Origin: CAXCDZ01 sp963981525
GTDB lineage: Bacteria > Patescibacteriota > Microgenomatia > UBA1400 > UBA12108
Direction: 5' to 3'
Assembly (NCBI GenBank): GCA_963981525.1
Contig: CAXCDZ010000033.1
Location: 1-8,759, forward strand
DNA: 8,759 nt
Part shown: in pieces, positions 6,601-8,759 of the stretch
Layout: each line of letters opens with the position of its first letter
Numbering within the stretch: position 1 is the stretch's first letter
The notes under the pieces: model-generated
Told to the model about the DNA's origin: nothing
Database searches by the model: none
The model's input: the letters and a program-made list of their open reading frames with translations, nothing else
Program-made: the position numbers and the translations under genes

Positions 6601-7366
6601 CGTATTCGTCGAGCTTGAGGAATTCTTCTTCTGAGATGACTGCGCCGGGCGCGGATTTTTTGACCATCTGAGTAACTGCTTTGTAGATTTCTGAGAGAGA
6701 GTCTTTGTCGATGATGAGCTGTTCACGAACGGACTCAATGCTACGCTTGATTCCGGCTTTGGCGCTCTCAACTGCGATAGTTTTTGCTTCTTTTTCGAGC
6801 TTCTTTTTGTCGATTTGCTTGAGTTTGTCACCTAGCTCTACTTTGAGCACTTCCATTTCTGATTTGACTTTATCTTCGAGGCCACTGATGGCTTCTTCTT
6901 GATGAGTCTTGAGGTTTTTGATGACGTTCTCTCTCTCATCTTTGTCAACGGAAAGGACGAGGTACTTGGAGAAGTAGATGACAGAGGAGAGAGCTTTGGG
7001 GGCAATGTTGGCAAGAAGTGAGAGTTTGCTAGGTGCTCCCTTAAAGTACCAGATATGTGCAACAGGGGCGGCAAGATTGATGTGTCCCATGCGCTCACGA
7101 CGAACCCTACTCTGGGTGACTTCGACACCACATTTATCACAGACTATTCCTCGATAGCGAATTCTCTTGTACTTACCGCAGTAACATTCGTAATCTTTAC
7201 TCGGGCCAAAGATGCGCTCACAGAATAGACCGTCTTTTTCGGGTTTGAGGGTTCTGTAGTTGATGGTTTCTGGCTTAAGGACTTCTCCGTGTGACCATGC
7301 TCTGGTCGTCTCAGGAGAGGCGAGCTGGATCTTGAGACCTTTGAAGTCGAGGATGTTTTTGATCAT
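3674..7366 (-). CDS. rpoC: DNA-directed RNA polymerase subunit beta'
   Basis: The 1230-residue product is a complete beta' subunit of RNA polymerase, which carries the catalytic magnesium and the downstream clamp. In order: the N-terminal zinc ribbon C61/C63/C76/C79; a helical, Lys/Glu-rich insertion at about 145-235, placed as in actinobacterial beta'; GGRFASSDLNDLYRRVINRN (342-361) and GKRVDYSGRSVIVVGP (428-443); the catalytic NADFDGDQMA with D544, D546 and D548; the second zinc site C869/C940/C947/C950; and the trigger-loop start QSIGEPGTQLTMR (973-985). The large trigger-loop insertion of E. coli is absent. After TMR the sequence is VKHSGG, where E. coli has TFHIGG. The ATG shares its A with the rpoB stop (TAATG) and has a good Shine-Dalgarno sequence. 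The stop is TAG at 3674-3676, ten bases before rpsL. The identification is certain. Confidence 0.99.
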   Translation of the reverse strand: MIKNILDFKGLKIQLASPETTRAWSHGEVLKPETINYRTLKPEKDGLFCERIFGPSKDYECYCGKYKRIRYRGIVCDKCGVEVTQSRVRRERMGHINLAAPVAHIWYFKGAPSKLSLLANIAPKALSSVIYFSKYLVLSVDKDERENVIKNLKTHQEEAISGLEDKVKSEMEVLKVELGDKLKQIDKKKLEKEAKTIAVESAKAGIKRSIESVREQLIIDKDSLSEIYKAVTQMVKKSAPGAVISEEEFLKLDEYEATDHLKVGMGAESVLEYLDTIDIHKLAKDLKVRVKEETSVARRTKLAKRLKVVDGIKNAGLHPAWMILRTLPVLPPELRPMVQLSGGRFASSDLNDLYRRVINRNNRLRHLINLGAPEIILRNEKRMLQEAVDSLIDASQAKTTRRRAVKQLRSLSDMLSGKQGRFRQNLLGKRVDYSGRSVIVVGPELSLSECGIPKDMALEMFKPYVLRELIEGGIAPNVKSAKHAIERREPEVFDILERITKNHPVLLNRAPTLHKLGIQAFYPVLVEGNAIQLHPCVCAGYNADFDGDQMAIHVPLSETATEEARNRMMAKSNLLKPANGTPIAVPNKEMALGCYYLTSLDSELSLYAGIFATSHEAQVAWNTGVVELRQPIKIRYNQEIIETSVGRIIFNEALPEELRYMNESITAKKITNIIKNAIKLFDNDKVASLIDEIKSMGFRYLTISGLSVAVSDNIMITNKPQMIKEAEGEVNQILETYNQGLITTEEKRRLSFEVWMNTTEKIANATWDKFEKNNAVKIIIDSGGTRASRDQVKQLSAMRGLVVDPLGKIVEMPTKSNFREGLSIFEYVTSSRGSRKGLTDSALKTADAGYLTRRLVDVAHTAIIREDDCKSTDTITVEAEGPRGKHFKHRLLGRTSAKLIKNPKTKKALVKKNQIISDELAEEIEKLGITSVELRSPLTCKARYGLCAACYGWDFSTRSLVEVGTPVGVIAAQSIGEPGTQLTMRVKHSGGIVGLDVTQGLPRVEELFEARTPKIVAPLATISGKVKVEEVKDGHKITVTSTSNNELIEDHFVPMTLTLEVKDKELIAAGTPLATGPQNIKEVLRVRGVRSTQEYLIKEVQAVYESQGIPISDKHFEVVVREMSSKVSIEDSGDTKLIPGEVVDKFAFEVENDATIAAGGEPASATTIVLGITRAALHTQSWLSASSFEQTTSVLASAALEGKEDNLLGLKENVIIGRLIPTERERAVIQ

Positions 7367-8759
7367 TATTTTTGCTCCTTTTTGTCAGTTGACTCAGTTG
7401 GCTCAGTAGATTCAGTGTCGTCAGTGGTGGTAGGATTGTCAATTTCTTTGAGCTCTTTTTCTGGAGCATCAAGTTCGTCGTCGGAAGATTCGTCGTCAGT
7501 TGCTTCCGTGGATTCAGTGTCATCGGAATCGTCGTCGGAGTCGTCATCTGAGCTGGCTTTGTCAGTGTCTGGAATATCTTCTTCTGCGACGAGCACTTCT
7601 TGTGGCTCGACTGGGATGACATCAAGTCCGAGAGAGTTAAGTTCTTTGAGAAGAACCTTGAATGATTCTGGAACTGTGCTCTCTGGAATGGGAACACCCT
7701 TGACGATGGCTTCGAATGCTTTGGCGCGGCCAACTAGATCGTCAGACTTAATGGTGAGCATTTCCTGGAGGACGTGTGCTGCGCGGTGTGCTTCGAGTGC
7801 CCAGACTTCCATTTCTCCGAGTCTTTGTCCACCCATCTGAGCTTTTCCGCCTAGTGGCTGTTGAGTGACCAAGGAGTAGGGACCAGTTGACCTGGCGTGT
7901 GATTTGTCACCCACCATGTGAATGAGTTTGAGAATATATCCGATACCAACGGTGGTTTCTTTGTCAAAAGGAAGACCGGTGCGACCGTCAAAGAGTGTAG
8001 TCTTGCCAGAAGTTGGAAGACCAGCTTTTTTGAGCTCTCCTTCGATGACTGATTCTTCAAGTTTTTCAAAGACTGGGAGGGCTACTTTGTAGCCGAGTTT
8101 GTCAGCTGCCCAACCAAGGTGAGACTCAAGGAGTTGACCGAGGTTCATACGAGCTAGAACTGAGAGAGGAGAGATGATGATGTCAACGGCAGTACCATCT
8201 TCCATGTATGGCATGTCAGAGACTGGAATGATCCTACTAATGACCCCTTTGTTACCGTGGCGACCTGCGAGTTTGTCACCGGCAGTGATTTTGCGAATTT
8301 GGGCGACTTTGACGTTGACAGTCCTAAGTACTCCTGGGTCTAGCTCATCACCCTCTTCGCGGTCGAGGCTTGTGACTTCGATTACGGTTCCATTACCACC
8401 ATTGGGCATTTTGAGGGAAGTGTCGCGGACCTCGCGAGCTTTTTCTCCAAAAATGGCTCTGAGGAGGCGCTCTTCGGCTGTTAGTTCTGTCTCTCCCTTG
8501 GGGGCAATCTTACCGACCAGTAAGTCACCTGGACCTACATCTGAGCCGACGACAACGATACCATCATCACTGAGATTGCGAAGATCTTGTTCACTGACAT
8601 TAGGAATGTCGCGAGTGAGTTCTTCGGCACCGAGCTTGGTGTCCATGACTTTTGCTTCGTATTCGTTGATGTGGATACTTGTGAGGACATCTTCTTTTAC
8701 CAGACGATCAGAGACGATGATGGCGTCTTCGTATCCAAGACCCATGAATGATGCGTAGG
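7366..8759 (-). CDS. rpoB: DNA-directed RNA polymerase subunit beta, C-terminal part (5' end outside window)
   Basis: This is the last third or so of the beta subunit. The frame is open to the right edge, so the ATG at 8745 is internal (preceded by Tyr-Ala-Ser-Phe). Counting from that Met as residue 1: GYEDAIIVS (4-12); the flap region with KIAPKGETELTAEERLLRAI (79-98); GDKLAGRHGNKGVISR (156-171), holding the two active-centre lysines (K158, K166) that match E. coli K1065 and K1073; DMPYMEDGTAVDI (177-189); and the C-terminal clamp part with GEMEVWALEAHRAAHVLQEM (310-329) and PESFKVLLKELNSLGLDV (359-376). The usual protein ends soon after this last motif, but here a tail of about 78 residues follows, rich in Asp, Glu, Ser and Thr. 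The rifampicin-binding region is not in the window. The stop TAA (7366-7368) overlaps the rpoC ATG by one base. Confidence 0.98.
   Translation of the reverse strand, partial: YASFMGLGYEDAIIVSDRLVKEDVLTSIHINEYEAKVMDTKLGAEELTRDIPNVSEQDLRNLSDDGIVVVGSDVGPGDLLVGKIAPKGETELTAEERLLRAIFGEKAREVRDTSLKMPNGGNGTVIEVTSLDREEGDELDPGVLRTVNVKVAQIRKITAGDKLAGRHGNKGVISRIIPVSDMPYMEDGTAVDIIISPLSVLARMNLGQLLESHLGWAADKLGYKVALPVFEKLEESVIEGELKKAGLPTSGKTTLFDGRTGLPFDKETTVGIGYILKLIHMVGDKSHARSTGPYSLVTQQPLGGKAQMGGQRLGEMEVWALEAHRAAHVLQEMLTIKSDDLVGRAKAFEAIVKGVPIPESTVPESFKVLLKELNSLGLDVIPVEPQEVLVAEEDIPDTDKASSDDDSDDDSDDTESTEATDDESSDDELDAPEKELKEIDNPTTTDDTESTEPTESTDKKEQK
7375..7380 (-). promoter_or_regulatory. Shine-Dalgarno sequence of rpoC inside the rpoB end
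   Basis: AAGGAG on the minus strand lies eight bases before the rpoC ATG at 7366, within the last codons of rpoB. Together with the TAATG stop-start overlap it supports termination-reinitiation and fixes the rpoC start. It also shows that this organism uses Shine-Dalgarno pairing inside operons. Confidence 0.75.

Noticed and set aside
6650..6935. Helical insertion in RpoC, considered as a foreign domain
   Set aside because: A similar charged coiled-coil insertion occurs at this place in actinobacterial beta' subunits, so it is a known variation.
7440..7560. Repeated GTCGTC/TCGTCG-type triplets, considered as a tandem DNA repeat
   Set aside because: They are explained by Asp and Ser codons of the acidic RpoB tail and are not a regular repeat unit.
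7382..7840. Ser/Val-rich open frame of about 150 codons on the plus strand
   Set aside because: It is the antisense shadow of the GAT/GAC/TCN-rich acidic tail and end of rpoB; the minus-strand frame is clearly the real gene.
8743..8745. ATG at 8745 as a start codon for a short rpoB-like gene
   Set aside because: The frame continues to the window edge and the residues before it match internal RpoB sequence, so it is an internal Met of a longer gene.
8174..8758. Open frame of about 194 codons on the plus strand
   Set aside because: Lies fully opposite the most conserved part of rpoB and shows only shadow-like Ser/Leu/Arg composition with no recognisable domain.

Overview
The window most likely comes from a member of the Patescibacteria (Candidate Phyla Radiation), possibly near Microgenomates or WWE3. 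I base this on how the RpoB, RpoC and S7 proteins read, on the tight packing, and on the gene order rpoB-rpoC-rpsL-rpsG. The placement comes from remembered family features, not a database search. The standard genetic code fits every gene: visible stops are TAA or TAG, and no in-frame TGA is needed.

Right half (3253 to the right edge, minus strand): an RNA polymerase and ribosome operon transcribed leftwards. It holds the 3' part of rpoB (5' end outside the window), then complete rpoC, rpsL and rpsG. rpoB and rpoC share one base (TAATG), rpoC and rpsL are 10 bases apart, and rpsL and rpsG are 2 bases apart. RpoB carries an unusual acidic C-terminal tail. A weak hairpin followed by six U residues after rpsG is a plausible operon terminator. 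The usual next gene of a str operon (fusA) is not there.

Centre (1863-2705, minus strand): a lower-GC gene for a protein with five tandem four-cysteine zinc modules and a C-terminal Vsr/DUF559-type nuclease domain. It looks like a free-standing homing-type endonuclease. It has its own strong consensus promoter, and an 18-bp palindrome covers both the -10 box and the start codon. It meets tgt tail to tail with a 4-base overlap.

Left part: tgt (814-1866, plus strand), a queuosine-type tRNA-guanine transglycosylase. It keeps the catalytic and zinc residues but has a changed substrate loop and short termini. Diverging from it is a BRO-N/antirepressor-like gene that runs off the left edge (752 to 1, minus strand). 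Their 61-base spacer holds two back-to-back promoters.

In all three stand-alone genes the -10 box lies only 6 to 9 bases from the ATG, with no usable Shine-Dalgarno sequence, so their mRNAs are predicted to be leaderless or nearly so. rpoC, inside the operon, has a good Shine-Dalgarno sequence. There is no RNA gene, CRISPR array, insertion sequence or gene-free stretch over 300 bases. I did not find a clear new multi-gene system; the best leads are the nuclease with its palindrome, the leaderless promoters and the atypical TGT.
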